From: Leifsonia sp. Root4
Lineage (GTDB): Bacteria; Actinomycetota; Actinomycetes; Actinomycetales; Microbacteriaceae
Assembly (NCBI RefSeq): GCF_001425085.1
Contig: NZ_LMDN01000003.1
Location: 126,763-190,762 of the forward strand
Reading direction: 5' to 3'
Length of the DNA stretch: 64,000 nt
Below, piece by piece: positions 16,080 to 25,191 of the stretch; the first letter of the stretch is position 1; each line of letters begins with the position of its first letter. A model generated the notes under the pieces. The model was not told where the DNA came from. It saw nothing but the letters and a program-made list of their open reading frames with translations, and ran no database searches. Made by a program: the position numbers and the translations under genes.

Positions 16080-16124
16080 ACTGGCCCACGGATGGGCCGG
16101 TGTACACAACCCACTCACGGAGGA
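16080..16124 (+). promoter_or_regulatory. Probable CsrA-binding leader of flagellin mRNA
   Basis: At the predicted 5' end, 9-bp arms (16080-16088 and 16093-16101, one G-U pair) present the tetraloop CGGA. A second motif, ACGGAGGA (16117-16124), contains the Shine-Dalgarno sequence, seven bases before the ATG. One GGA in a hairpin loop plus one over the ribosome site is the arrangement by which CsrA represses hag in Bacillus subtilis. csrA (42564) and fliW (11719) are in the same locus. Binding is inferred from sequence and structure. Confidence 0.65.
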
Positions 16125-16131
16125 ATTCATC

Positions 16132-16968
16132 ATGGGTATGCAGATCAACAACAACATCGCGGCGAACAACTCGTACCGCAACCTGTCCGTCACGCAGAAC
16201 GACCTGTCGAAGTCGCTGGAGAAGCTCTCCAGCGGTCTGCGTATCAACCGTGCGGCCGACGACGCTGCCGGTCTGGCGATCTCCGAGGGTCTGCGTTCGC
16301 AGGTCGGTGGCCTCACGGTCGCCGCTCGCAACGCGCAGGACGGCATCAGCGTCATCCAGACCGCTGAAGGCGCCCTGACCGAGGTGCACTCCATCCTGCA
16401 GCGTGTTCGTGACCTCGCCGTTCAGTCGGGTAACGACTCGAACAACGCCGACTCTCGTGCAGCCATCGCCAAGGAGGTCACCGCGCTCGGTGAAGAGCTC
16501 ACCCGCATCGGTGCGTCGACCAACTTCAACGGCATCAAGCTGCTCGACGGCAGCAACGCGACCCTGACCTTCCAGGTCGGTGCCGGTGGCGTTGCAGCGC
16601 AGGACCAGATCGCGATCAACCTGAACAACGTCTCGACGATCGGTGGCGTTGTCACCGGTCTTGCAACTGCTGGCTTCGCCGACAAGGCCGCTGCTCTGAC
16701 GACGATCGTCGCGCTCGACGCGCAGATCACGGCCGTATCGACCGCTCGTGCCGACCTCGGTGCGCAGCAGAACCGCTTCGAGTCGACCATCAAGAGCCTC
16801 AACGTGTCGAAGGAGAACCTCTCGGCTGCCGAGTCGCGCATCCGCGACACCGACATGGCTTCCGAGATGGTCAAGTACACCCGCTCGAACGTGCTCTCGC
16901 AGGCCGGTACCGCCATGCTCGCGCAGGCGAACCAGTCCAACCAGGGCGTTCTGCAGCTCCTCCGCTAG
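16132..16968 (+). CDS. fliC: Flagellin
   Basis: The filament subunit, 278 residues. The N-terminal D0/D1 helices (QINNNIAANNSYRNLSVTQN, then SSGLRINRAADDAAGLAISE) and the C-terminal helices (AESRIRDTDMASEMVKYTR, ending in NQGVLQLLR) are complete. The middle is short, so variable D2/D3 domains are essentially lacking, as in Bacillus Hag. It has a sigma-28-type promoter, a strong GGAGGA ribosome site, and a probable CsrA-binding leader. Codon use is less extreme at third positions than in neighbours, fitting high expression. A weak hairpin (about 16975-16992) after the stop may allow partial read-through into fliD. Confidence 0.97.
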   Translation: MGMQINNNIAANNSYRNLSVTQNDLSKSLEKLSSGLRINRAADDAAGLAISEGLRSQVGGLTVAARNAQDGISVIQTAEGALTEVHSILQRVRDLAVQSGNDSNNADSRAAIAKEVTALGEELTRIGASTNFNGIKLLDGSNATLTFQVGAGGVAAQDQIAINLNNVSTIGGVVTGLATAGFADKAAALTTIVALDAQITAVSTARADLGAQQNRFESTIKSLNVSKENLSAAESRIRDTDMASEMVKYTRSNVLSQAGTAMLAQANQSNQGVLQLLR

Positions 16969-17111
16969 CCGGCCGCGGCCACAAGCCGCGCCGATTGGCA
17001 ACAGAGCAACATGACGATGGCCGGTGCCGGGCGCGACAATCCTGTCGTGATCCCGTCACCGGCCCTCGTGCACTCCGTACACGAAGACGATCGAAACACA
17101 GGGCAGCACTC

Positions 17112-18488
17112 ATGGGAATCTCGCTTGACGGCCTGGTCAGTGGCCTCGACACCGCGAAGTTGATCGCATCGCTGATGGCGGTCGAGGCAATTCCGCAGAA
17201 CATTCTGCAGGGCAAGTACACCTCGACGCAGAACTACCTGAAGACGCTGCAGACCCTGAACTCCTCGGTGGCGGCGCTGGCCGAACTCGGCAAGAACGGC
17301 ATGAAGCCAGACGCGCTCGCCCTCTTCAGCGCCATCAGCTCCGACAAATCGGCCACCGTCACCGTCGGCAAGGGTGCCGGCGCGACGCAGCTCGACATCA
17401 CCGTCGACACCCTCGCCCAGTCCCAACAGCAGGTGACAGCACCCATGACGGCGTGGCCGAGCGACCCGCCGGTGCTCACCGTCAAGGCCGCCGATGGCAC
17501 CCTGAAAGAAATCACCGCAGACTCTAGTTCCATCAGCGACGTCGTGCGGGCGATCAACGCCGCGGATGCCGGCGTGCAGGCGACCCGTGTCGCGGCCGGT
17601 GTCGACCCCGGCACCGGCGACACCCTGTACCGCCTGCAGCTCACTGCGACAGAGACAGGTGCGGCCGGCGCGTTCACGATGTACGAGGGCAGCGTGGCCC
17701 AGGTCACGGCGGGCACCGCCCCGCAGTTGAGCGCCACAACCATCCGTACTGCGACAGACGCCGAAGTCACCCTCTGGAAGGGGACGCCCGCCGAGCAGAA
17801 GATCACCTCCAGCAGCAACACCTTCGCCGATCTGGTTCCCGGGGTCTCGGTGACGGTCAGTGCGACAAGCGCAACGCCGATCACCATCACCGTCGCCCGC
17901 GACGATGCGGCCATCGGCAAGGTCGCCGAAACGCTGATCGGCAAACTCAACGAGGTCTTCGAATTCATTGACTCCAAGCGCGCGCTCACGACCACGACCG
18001 GTGCCGATGGCAAACCGGTCGTGTCAGGCGGCGTCTTCAGCTCCGACAGCACCGTGCGCGAGGTCGAGCAGAGGCTGCTCGACGCGGCATCCGCCCCGAT
18101 CGACGGCCGCTCGCCGTCGGAGTTCGGCATCAGCATCACTAAAGAAGGGCGGATGACGTTCGACGCGGAGAAGTTCGCCAAGTCGCTCGCCGAGGATCCC
18201 GGAGCAACGCAGAAGGCCCTCACAACCATCACGACCAGGCTTGAAGAGGCGGCTCGGCTCGCCTCGGACAAGTACGACGGCGTGATCACGTCGAAGATCA
18301 CCGGGCAGACCTCGCTGTCAAAGGACATCACCGAACAGATCGCCAACTGGGATCGCCGACTCGCCTCCCGCGAGGAGACGCTCAAGCGCACGTACTCCGC
18401 GCTCGAGGTGCAGCTGAGCAAGCTGAACGCGCAGTCCTCGTGGATCGGATCGCAGTTGTCCGGCCTGAACGCAGGGAACTCGCAGTGA
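17112..18488 (+). CDS. fliD: Flagellar filament cap protein FliD
   Basis: A 458-residue cap protein (HAP2) that folds flagellin at the filament tip. The N-terminus MGISLDGLVSGLDTAKLIAS matches FliD, followed by a helical stretch and beta-rich central domains. The C-terminal FliD_C region has GISITKEGRMTFDAEKFAKS and a final coiled-coil helix (RLASREETLKRTYSALE). The ATG at 17112 begins exactly at the conserved motif. The stop overlaps the fliS GTG, so the two are translationally coupled. No separate sigma-28-type promoter is seen in the 140-base gap after flagellin. Confidence 0.95.
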   Translation: MGISLDGLVSGLDTAKLIASLMAVEAIPQNILQGKYTSTQNYLKTLQTLNSSVAALAELGKNGMKPDALALFSAISSDKSATVTVGKGAGATQLDITVDTLAQSQQQVTAPMTAWPSDPPVLTVKAADGTLKEITADSSSISDVVRAINAADAGVQATRVAAGVDPGTGDTLYRLQLTATETGAAGAFTMYEGSVAQVTAGTAPQLSATTIRTATDAEVTLWKGTPAEQKITSSSNTFADLVPGVSVTVSATSATPITITVARDDAAIGKVAETLIGKLNEVFEFIDSKRALTTTTGADGKPVVSGGVFSSDSTVREVEQRLLDAASAPIDGRSPSEFGISITKEGRMTFDAEKFAKSLAEDPGATQKALTTITTRLEEAARLASDKYDGVITSKITGQTSLSKDITEQIANWDRRLASREETLKRTYSALEVQLSKLNAQSSWIGSQLSGLNAGNSQ

Positions 18489-19015
18489 AACTGATCGGCA
18501 TCACCCCAGACGCCACAGACACCCCAGGCACCGCGGCAAGCGCAGAGGTGCAGCCTGCGGCGGCGCCCGTCGCGTTCGCGCCCCAGCGCCCGACCGTGCC
18601 GGCCGCCGTCGATCGTGCCGCCCAACTCAACCGCGACGCCGTGCTCTCTGCGACCCCCGTGCGCCTGCTGACGATGCTCTACGACCGCCTGCTCCTCGAC
18701 CTCGGCCGTGCAGAGCAGGCGCAGCTCGCCGAGAACTGGCCGGCCGCGAGCGATCAGCTTCAGCACGCGCAGGCGATCCTTACCGAGCTCAGCGGATCTC
18801 TCCGGCTCGACGTGTGGGACGGAGCAGACGGACTCCTCGCTCTCTACACCTACGTGACGAACGCCCTCGTGCTTGCCAACATCCACCGCGACATCGCCCG
18901 CACGCGAGAGGCCATCACCCTGCTTGAGCCGCTGCGAGCCGCCTGGCATGACGCCGCGGCGATCCTGCCGGCACAGCAGTCCGCGCCGAGCACGGGAGCG
19001 TTGGGCATTGCCTGA
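18485..19015 (+). CDS. fliS: Flagellin export chaperone FliS
   Basis: About 176 residues. After a proline/alanine-rich N-terminal extension of about 50 residues, the FliS four-helix bundle is clear: NRDAVLSATPVRLLTMLYDR, then a helix with QLQHAQAILTELSGSLRLDVWDG and a last segment YTYVTNALVLANIHRD. FliS keeps flagellin unpolymerised before export. Canonical FliS is about 130 residues, so the N-terminal extension is unusual. GTG 18485 overlaps the fliD stop (GTGA), which decided the start. Confidence 0.93.
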   Translation: MKLIGITPDATDTPGTAASAEVQPAAAPVAFAPQRPTVPAAVDRAAQLNRDAVLSATPVRLLTMLYDRLLLDLGRAEQAQLAENWPAASDQLQHAQAILTELSGSLRLDVWDGADGLLALYTYVTNALVLANIHRDIARTREAITLLEPLRAAWHDAAAILPAQQSAPSTGALGIA

Positions 19016-19367
19016 TCAACAGAGCAACCCGGCAGAAATGCCCCCGCGCCAGGCCAGCGAGGCAGAACGGCTCTGGCTCGGAGTGCTCACCGAGCTGGAG
19101 AGCGCACTCACCCTCGGGGTGAACTCGGCTGAGGACGCAGCGGGCGACGCTTATGCCGGAAGCGGCATGTGGCACGCTCCCTCGCAGCTCCCCGCACTGC
19201 CCGATTCCCTGCGCGAGCGCGCGAACGCGCTGCACGAGCGCCAGCTCGAACGCGAGCGCGAACTGCGCAGCGAACGCACCCAGGTGGGCAGGCACCTCGA
19301 GGCGCTGCGCGTAGTCCCGCGGCCACGGTCGGCTGCGGCATCCGTGTACCTCGACGTCTCCGGCTAG
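19008..19367 (+). CDS. Small helical protein in the fliT position
   Basis: About 119 residues, directly after fliS with an eight-base overlap (TTG start); an ATG at 19038 would give 109. The sequence is mostly charged helix: SEAERLWLGVLTELESALTL near the N-terminus and a strongly charged coiled coil (RANALHERQLERERELRSER) later. FliT, the export chaperone for FliD, normally follows fliS and has similar size and helical character, so this may be its functional counterpart. Direct sequence similarity is too weak to name it. Confidence 0.7.
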   Translation: MPDQQSNPAEMPPRQASEAERLWLGVLTELESALTLGVNSAEDAAGDAYAGSGMWHAPSQLPALPDSLRERANALHERQLERERELRSERTQVGRHLEALRVVPRPRSAAASVYLDVSG

Positions 19368-19407
19368 AGCCGACAGGGCCGCGCGCACGAAAACTGCGCG
19401 CACGCAC

Positions 19408-19434
19408 TAACGGATCGCAGGCATCGGCCGAGAG
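19408..19434 (+). promoter_or_regulatory. Sigma-28-type promoter of the flgB operon
   Basis: TAAC (19408-19411), 15 bases, GCCGAGAG (19427-19434). It precedes flgB by about 80 bases and is expected to drive the twelve-gene rod, basal-body and hook operon through flgE. Confidence 0.7.
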
Positions 19435-19516
19435 TGGGTAGTGAGCACGGATCGCTCACCTTCTTCGGCCACGGATCGGCCACCTGTCAGCAGCTTTCGC
19501 CGTCGTAAGGACGAAT

Positions 19517-19858
19517 GTGTTCGATTCCGTGAGCCTCTCGGCACTCTCCAGTGCTCTGGACGGCCTGGCCATGCGCCAGCGCTCCATCGCCGACAACATC
19601 GCCAACGTGAACACACCCGGCTACCACGCCAAGCGGGTCGCGTTCGAGGGAGCGCTTGCCGCATCGATCGCGGGCGGCGACGGGCACACGGATGCGACGG
19701 TGGAGCGTTCGCTCGAACCGACGCGTCTGAACGGCAACAACGTCAACCTCGACACCGAGACGCTCTCCAACGTCGACACGGTGCTGCGCTTCCAGTTCGC
19801 CTCGCGCGCCATCGAGGGCCAGTTCACGAGCGTTCGCAGCGCCATGAGAAGCAATTGA
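19517..19858 (+). CDS. flgB: Flagellar rod protein FlgB
   Basis: A 113-residue proximal rod subunit. The N-terminal segment SLSALSSALDGLAMRQRSIA followed by DNIANVNTPGYHAKRVAFE is the rod/hook family signature, and the C-terminal helix ends FQFASRAIEGQFTSVRSAM as in FlgB. It is first in the flgB-flgC-fliE order shared by most flagellated bacteria. An Asn-rich central loop carries the NVNLDTE segment. Confidence 0.95.
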   Translation: MFDSVSLSALSSALDGLAMRQRSIADNIANVNTPGYHAKRVAFEGALAASIAGGDGHTDATVERSLEPTRLNGNNVNLDTETLSNVDTVLRFQFASRAIEGQFTSVRSAMRSN

Positions 19859-19872
19859 CGAGGGAATGACCC

Positions 19873-20262
19873 ATGACTTTTGACGCAATCGGAATCGCCG
19901 GATCGGCGATGACCGTTCACCGCAAGTGGCTCGACGCCATCTCGGACAACATCGCCAACATCAACACCGTGACCTCGAGCGACGGAGCAGCGTTCCAGGA
20001 ACGCTTCATCCTCGCCCAGGCGGGCGAAGACGGCGGAGTCTTCGTCGCCGGCACGGTGCAGGGTGATGCAGAGGGCCGGATGGTCCACGAGCCGGAACAC
20101 CCCCTCGCAGACGCCGATGGCTACGTGCGGTACCCCGACATCGATCTGGGAGCCCAGATGAGCAGCCTGATCATGGCGCAGCGCGGCTACCAGGCCAATG
20201 CCGCCGTCGTCGACCGGGCCAAGGAAAGCTACCAGGCCGCACTCCAGATCGGTCGTGGCTGA
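19873..20262 (+). CDS. flgC: Flagellar rod protein FlgC
   Basis: A 129-residue rod subunit. It starts with MTFDAIGIAGSAMTVHRKWL and has DNIANINTVTSSDGAAFQER; the C-terminal helix (MSSLIMAQRGYQANAAVVDR) matches FlgC. The ATG follows flgB by 14 bases with GAGGGAA upstream. Its stop overlaps the fliE start (TGATG), showing co-translation. Confidence 0.95.
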   Translation: MTFDAIGIAGSAMTVHRKWLDAISDNIANINTVTSSDGAAFQERFILAQAGEDGGVFVAGTVQGDAEGRMVHEPEHPLADADGYVRYPDIDLGAQMSSLIMAQRGYQANAAVVDRAKESYQAALQIGRG

Positions 20263-20588
20263 TGCCGATCGGAGCGATCGACGCCATTTCCGCGGGTGCA
20301 GGCGCCGTGCAGGGCGTTCGCCCGAGCGGCTACATCGACGGCGCAGCCGCACCGGCGGGCACAGGGGGAGCCGGGTTCGCCTCGGCCCTCAGCGGCGCGG
20401 TCGAGAACATGCAGCAGCTGCAGTCGACATCGAACGAGCTCGCCCTGCGCGCCGTCACGGGTGACCTCACCGACATCCACGCCGCGACGATCGCGTCGAC
20501 GAAGGCGCAGGTCACGGTCGAGCTCGTCGCCGCCATCCGCAACAAGGGCGTCGATGCGTTCAACGAGATCATGAGGATGCAGGCCTGA
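20262..20588 (+). CDS. fliE: Flagellar hook-basal body protein FliE
   Basis: A 108-residue adaptor linking the MS ring (FliF) to the rod. After a low-complexity N-terminus come the FliE helices: GFASALSGAVENMQQLQST, the conserved segment LRAVTGDLTDIHAATIAST, and the close VELVAAIRNKGVDAFNEIMR. It overlaps both flgC and fliF by single-base TGATG junctions. Confidence 0.95.
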   Translation: MPIGAIDAISAGAGAVQGVRPSGYIDGAAAPAGTGGAGFASALSGAVENMQQLQSTSNELALRAVTGDLTDIHAATIASTKAQVTVELVAAIRNKGVDAFNEIMRMQA

Positions 20589-22174
20589 TGCCGCGCCAGG
20601 TCACCTCCTTCTTCCAACGCTTCACGGCGGGCGTCCGCGAGTTCACCGTCGCGCAGCGCACCCTCGCGCTGCTCGCCGTCGCCGTTCTCGTGCTCGGCGT
20701 CGCCGGACTCGGCATCTGGCTCAGCCGGCCCTCGTATGCGCCACTGTTCACCGGGCTGCAGGCGGCGGACGCGAACTCGATCGTCGAGCAGCTCCAGGCC
20801 GACGGCGTTCCCTATGAGCTCAGCGACGGCGGCGGCACCATCATGGTCCCGCAGGCCGATGTCTACAACGAGCGCCTCAAGGCGGCGGCCGCCGGCCTGC
20901 CCAGTTCGAGCAGCGGCGGCTACTCGCTGCTCGACGACATGGGTGTCACCACCTCCGAGTTCCAGCAGTCGGTCACGTACAAGCGGGCGCTCGAGGGTGA
21001 GCTCGCCGCGACGATCTCGGCCCTCAGCGGTGTGAAGACGGCATCCGTGCGTCTCGCCATTCCGCAGGAGACCGTCTTCGCCGACGAGAAGGCCGCCCCG
21101 ACCGCGTCGGTCTTCATCGAGACCGCCAGGGGCGAGTCGCTCGATTCCGAGCAGGTGCAGGCAATCGTCCACCTGACCTCGGCCTCGATCGAGGGCATGA
21201 AGGCAACGGATGTCGCTGTCATCGACTCCTCAGGCACCGTGCTCTCCGCCGTGGGCGGCAGCCCGACGGGTGGAGCGGGCAAGCAGGCCAACGACTACGA
21301 GACCCGGGTGCGCACCGCGGTGCAGGCGATGCTCGACACCGTGGTGGGCGTCGGCAATGCGACCGTCGTCGTCGCGGCCGATGTCAGCAGCGAATCGGCC
21401 GAACGCACGGCCGAGACCTTTGTCGCCCCCGAGACGGTCACCCCGTTGAACGAGTCGCGCGAAACCGAGAGCTACACCGGGACCGGGGGAGCAGGAGCCG
21501 GAGTGCTGGGACCGGACAACATCGCCGTCCCCGGCGGTGCGGAGGGCAACGGCACGTTCAACTCGGAATCGGTGACGAGTAACAACGCCATCGACAAGGT
21601 CACGGAGACCCGCACGATCCCGGCCGGAACCCTGGCCAGGCAGTCGGTCTCCGTCGCCGTCAACGACGCCATTCCCGGCGACGTGAACATGGGCAATCTG
21701 CGCGCACTCGTGTCGGCGGCAGCCGGCATCGACGTCGACCGCGGCGATACCGTCACCGTCGAGTACATGAGCTTCGACAGCAGCAGCGCCACAGCGGCCG
21801 AGACGGCGCTGGCCGATGCCAAGGCGGCAGCGGCATCCGAGCAACTGACCGAGATCGTGCGGATGGGCATCATCGCCCTGGCCGTGTTGATCGCGCTGGT
21901 GTTCATCACCGTCATGATCAGCCGTTCCCGCCGGGCCAGCCGTGAAGCCGTCGACGAGGAGGAACTCCTCGCCGCCCGCGCCGCGCTGGAGGCCGCGCAG
22001 GAGCAGCTCGTGCTGCCCGCTCCGACCGTGCCGCTGCAACTCGAGACCGAGGTCCTGCCGATCGCGCCCGATTCCGACCGCACGCGTTCGGAGATCGAGA
22101 TGCTCGCAGCGCGTGACCCGCAGAAGACCGCCGAGTACCTCCGGGCACTCATGGATGACAGGCAGCCGGTATGA
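20588..22174 (+). CDS. fliF: Flagellar MS-ring protein FliF
   Basis: A 528-residue membrane ring protein. A first membrane helix (TLALLAVAVLVLGVAGLGIW) is followed by YscJ/FliF periplasmic domains with PSYAPLFTGLQAADANSIVE and ELAATISALSGVKTASVRLA. A second membrane helix (MGIIALAVLIALVFITVMI) comes near 420-440, then a cytoplasmic tail that binds FliG (IEMLAARDPQKTAEYLRALM). All family regions are present. The stop overlaps the fliG ATG by four bases. Confidence 0.97.
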   Translation: MPRQVTSFFQRFTAGVREFTVAQRTLALLAVAVLVLGVAGLGIWLSRPSYAPLFTGLQAADANSIVEQLQADGVPYELSDGGGTIMVPQADVYNERLKAAAAGLPSSSSGGYSLLDDMGVTTSEFQQSVTYKRALEGELAATISALSGVKTASVRLAIPQETVFADEKAAPTASVFIETARGESLDSEQVQAIVHLTSASIEGMKATDVAVIDSSGTVLSAVGGSPTGGAGKQANDYETRVRTAVQAMLDTVVGVGNATVVVAADVSSESAERTAETFVAPETVTPLNESRETESYTGTGGAGAGVLGPDNIAVPGGAEGNGTFNSESVTSNNAIDKVTETRTIPAGTLARQSVSVAVNDAIPGDVNMGNLRALVSAAAGIDVDRGDTVTVEYMSFDSSSATAAETALADAKAAAASEQLTEIVRMGIIALAVLIALVFITVMISRSRRASREAVDEEELLAARAALEAAQEQLVLPAPTVPLQLETEVLPIAPDSDRTRSEIEMLAARDPQKTAEYLRALMDDRQPV

Positions 22175-23193
22175 ACGGGGTCAAGGCCACCGCACTGAGC
22201 GGGACGCAGAAGGCCGCCGTCGTGCTCATGAACATGGACCCGCTGCGTGCAGCGGAGGTCATGAAGCAATTCGACGAGCACGAGGCGGAGGAGATCACCG
22301 CCGAGATCGTGCGGCTGCGCCGCGTCGACGCCACGGTCGCCGAAGAGACGCTGGCCGAGTTCCACGCGATGGCCACCCGCGGCACCCGGCAGACCCGGGG
22401 CGGCAAGGACTTCGCGGTCGGCCTTCTCGAAGCCTCCTTCGGCGCCGAGAAGGCGGCCGGCGTGATGAGCCGGGTCGCCTCATCGATGGCCGGGCGCGCA
22501 TTCGAGTTCCTGGATGCCGCGGAACCCGGTCAGCTGCAGAGCCTGCTCGCCGCCGAGCTGCCGCAAACCGCTGCGCTCGTGCTCGCGCACCTGCGGCCGG
22601 AGCAGGCCTCCGCCGTTCTCGCCGGCTTCGAGGAGACCGTGCGCACCGACGTCGCCCACTGCATCGCCACAATGGGCAGCGCAACGCCGGAGGCCGTGCG
22701 GATCCTCGCAGACACGCTCAAGCTGCGCGCGGGCGCCGTCGTGACCAGCAGGGACAGCTTCGAGGTCGTCGGTGGTGTGCAGCCGCTCGTCGAGATCATC
22801 AACAGGGCCGACCTCGCCACGGAGCGTGCAGTGCTCGAAGGCCTCGATCTGCGCGACCCCGTGCTGGCCGACGAGGTGCGTTCACGCATGCTCACCTTCG
22901 CCGACATCGTGCGCCTCGAGCGTCGCGACGTGCAGCAGGTGCTGCGCGGCATCGACGTGCGCGTTCTCGCGATCGCCATGAAGGGCGCGACCGAACCCGT
23001 CGCCGAGATGATCCGCGGCAACATGTCCGAGCGCAACCGCGAGCTGCTGGACGACGAGATCGGAGCAACCGGCCCGCTGCGCCTCTCGCAGGTGGAGGAG
23101 GCCCGCGCCGAGGTGGTGCGTGCCATCCGCAACCTGGAGGCCGACGGCCAGATCACCGTTGCGCGTGGAGACGAAGATGCCTTCGTCGACTGA
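22171..23193 (+). CDS. fliG: Flagellar motor switch protein FliG
   Basis: A 340-residue rotor protein that takes torque from MotA. The N-terminal domain (LSGTQKAAVVLMNMDPLRAA) binds FliF; the middle domain contains the EHPQ-like region (AAELPQTAALVLAHLRPEQA); the C-terminal torque helix has the charged pattern RVLAIAMKGATEPVAEMI followed by RGNMSERNRELLDDE. All three domains are complete. The end overlaps fliH by 17 bases. Confidence 0.97.
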   Translation: MNGVKATALSGTQKAAVVLMNMDPLRAAEVMKQFDEHEAEEITAEIVRLRRVDATVAEETLAEFHAMATRGTRQTRGGKDFAVGLLEASFGAEKAAGVMSRVASSMAGRAFEFLDAAEPGQLQSLLAAELPQTAALVLAHLRPEQASAVLAGFEETVRTDVAHCIATMGSATPEAVRILADTLKLRAGAVVTSRDSFEVVGGVQPLVEIINRADLATERAVLEGLDLRDPVLADEVRSRMLTFADIVRLERRDVQQVLRGIDVRVLAIAMKGATEPVAEMIRGNMSERNRELLDDEIGATGPLRLSQVEEARAEVVRAIRNLEADGQITVARGDEDAFVD

Positions 23194-23836
23194 TGCCCTC
23201 TTCGAGACGCTCGCCTTTCCGAGCGTCGACGGTGCCGGCACCAGCGGCGTGCGCGATCAAGAGAGCCTGCACCGAGCCGTCGAACAGGCAACGGTCCGTG
23301 GCCACGCGGCCGGCTACGCCGCGGGGCTGCGCGAGGCGGGCGTGATCGCCGCCGAACGCCTCGCCACACTCGAGGCGGAACACGCAGAGCAGGCCAGGCG
23401 GGCAGCCGTCAGGGTCGATGCCGCGTGCGCGACCCTCGCCCTGGCCGCGGCCGCCGTGCAGCGCACGGTCATCCCCGTGCTCGAGCAGAGCGATGACGCG
23501 GTGCTCGCCGCCGCACTCGACATCGCTGAGGCCGTCATCGGATCCGAGCTCAGCGACGCGGGTGCCGGAGCCTCCGCAGCGCTCCGCCGCGTGCTCGGCA
23601 CCCTCGGTTCCGACGCCGATCTCCCCGGCCTGATTCTGCGCCTGCACCCCGATGACGCGGAGCTGCTCCGGATCACGGGCCAGCTCCCGTCATCGCTCAA
23701 CGTGCAGTCAGACCCCGCCCTCGGCAGGGGAGACGCCGTCGCCCAACTGCCGGACGGCCTCGTCGACGCGCGCATCGGTACCGCCGTGCTGCGCGCACGC
23801 CGGGCACTCGGCACTCTCGATGGGCAGGCCCAGTGA
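23177..23836 (+). CDS. fliH: Flagellar export apparatus protein FliH
   Basis: About 219 residues, a regulator and tether of the export ATPase FliI. The N-terminal half is a helical GxxxG-rich stretch (GHAAGYAAGLREAG) followed by a long coiled coil, as in FliH. The C-terminal part (LILRLHPDDAELL, then DGLVDARIGTAVLRARRALG) matches the FliI-binding domain. The ATG at 23177 lies inside the fliG end with a GGAG site; the frame upstream has no family similarity. Confidence 0.88.
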   Translation: MPSSTDALFETLAFPSVDGAGTSGVRDQESLHRAVEQATVRGHAAGYAAGLREAGVIAAERLATLEAEHAEQARRAAVRVDAACATLALAAAAVQRTVIPVLEQSDDAVLAAALDIAEAVIGSELSDAGAGASAALRRVLGTLGSDADLPGLILRLHPDDAELLRITGQLPSSLNVQSDPALGRGDAVAQLPDGLVDARIGTAVLRARRALGTLDGQAQ

Positions 23837-25191
23837 GCATCGCAGTGTCGGCGAGCCGGGTCGAGCGCCTACGTGATGCAGCGATCGCCGCCCGCCCGGA
23901 GCGCACCGGCATGGTGTCCTCCATCGTCGGCCTCGGCGTCGAGGTCGTCGGACTCGACTGCGCCATCGGCGACCTCGTGCGCCTCGGCCACGACGACTTC
24001 CGGCACGACGGCACCGACGGTGCGCCGATCGAGGCCGAGGTCGTCGCGTCGACGCGCAGCGGCATCCGCTGCATGCCGCTCGGGCGCATGGCTGGGATCA
24101 GCGTGGGAACGCCGGTGCGTTCGCGCAACGAACCGGTGCGTGTTCCGACCGGAACTGGCCTGTTCGGCCGCGTGCTCGACGGCCTCGGCCGCCCCATCGA
24201 CGGCAAGGGCCCGCTGGATGCCGACGGATACGTGTCGCTGCAGAACGAGGCGCCGTCTGCCATGCACCGGGCGCGCATCGACACACCGCTGCAGCTCGGC
24301 GTGCGTGCCCTCGACACGCTCACCACGGTCGGCAAGGGCCAGCGGATGGGGCTCTTCGCGGGCTCCGGCGTCGGCAAGTCGTCACTGCTCAGCATGATCG
24401 CCCGCGGAACCGACGCCCAGATCAGCGTCATCGCCCTGATCGGCGAGCGCGGCCGGGAGGTGCGCGAGTTCCTCGAAGACGACCTCGGAGCCGAGGGCCT
24501 GGCCCGTTCCATCGTGGTCGTGTCAACCTCCGATGAGCCGGCGCTGATGCGCCTGCGCGCCGCATTCGTCGCGACCCGCATCGCCGAATCCTTCCGGGAC
24601 CGCGGCAACGACGTGATGCTCATGATGGATTCCCTGACCCGCGTCGCCATGGCGCAGCGCGAGATCGGGCTCTCGGTGGGGGAGCCCCCGGCAACGCGCG
24701 GCTACCCGCCGTCGACCTTCTCCGTACTCGCCCAGCTGCTCGAACGCGCCGGAACGGCCGAACGAGGCTCGGTCACCGGCATGTACACCGTTCTCGTCGA
24801 CGGCGACGACCACAACGAGCCGATCGCCGACTCGGCGCGTTCCATCCTCGATGGCCACGTCGTGCTCGATCGCAAGCTCGCCGTCGTCGGACACTTCCCG
24901 TCGATCGATGCGCTCAGCTCGATCTCCCGCGTGGCGAGCAAGGTCACGCCGCCGGAACGCAGCGAGCAGGCAGCCGTGCTGCGCCGCGCACTCTCGGCCC
25001 GCCGCTCGGCGCAGGATCTGCTCGACGTCGGCGCCTACCGCCGCGGCACGAACCCCCTCGTCGACGCCGCTGTCGATCACGAGGGCGAGATCAACGCCTT
25101 CCTGCAACAACGTATGACCGATCAATCAACCGCGGATGACGCCTGGGCCGAACTGGCCCGGTTGAGCAGACTGTTGGGAGCACGAGAATGA
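23833..25191 (+). CDS. fliI: Flagellum-specific export ATPase FliI
   Basis: A 452-residue F1-beta-like ATPase powering type III export. Walker A is FAGSGVGKSSLL (K182), Walker B is VMLMMDSLTRVAMAQREIG, and the FliI-family segment GEPPATRGYPPSTFSVLAQL is complete. The GTG start overlaps the fliH stop by four bases, and the stop overlaps fliJ likewise. Confidence 0.97.
   Translation: MSIAVSASRVERLRDAAIAARPERTGMVSSIVGLGVEVVGLDCAIGDLVRLGHDDFRHDGTDGAPIEAEVVASTRSGIRCMPLGRMAGISVGTPVRSRNEPVRVPTGTGLFGRVLDGLGRPIDGKGPLDADGYVSLQNEAPSAMHRARIDTPLQLGVRALDTLTTVGKGQRMGLFAGSGVGKSSLLSMIARGTDAQISVIALIGERGREVREFLEDDLGAEGLARSIVVVSTSDEPALMRLRAAFVATRIAESFRDRGNDVMLMMDSLTRVAMAQREIGLSVGEPPATRGYPPSTFSVLAQLLERAGTAERGSVTGMYTVLVDGDDHNEPIADSARSILDGHVVLDRKLAVVGHFPSIDALSSISRVASKVTPPERSEQAAVLRRALSARRSAQDLLDVGAYRRGTNPLVDAAVDHEGEINAFLQQRMTDQSTADDAWAELARLSRLLGARE

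Noticed and set aside
19441-19869. 142-codon ORF overlapping flgB
   Set aside because: Arginine/histidine-rich out-of-frame shadow; flgB in the other frame carries clear family motifs.
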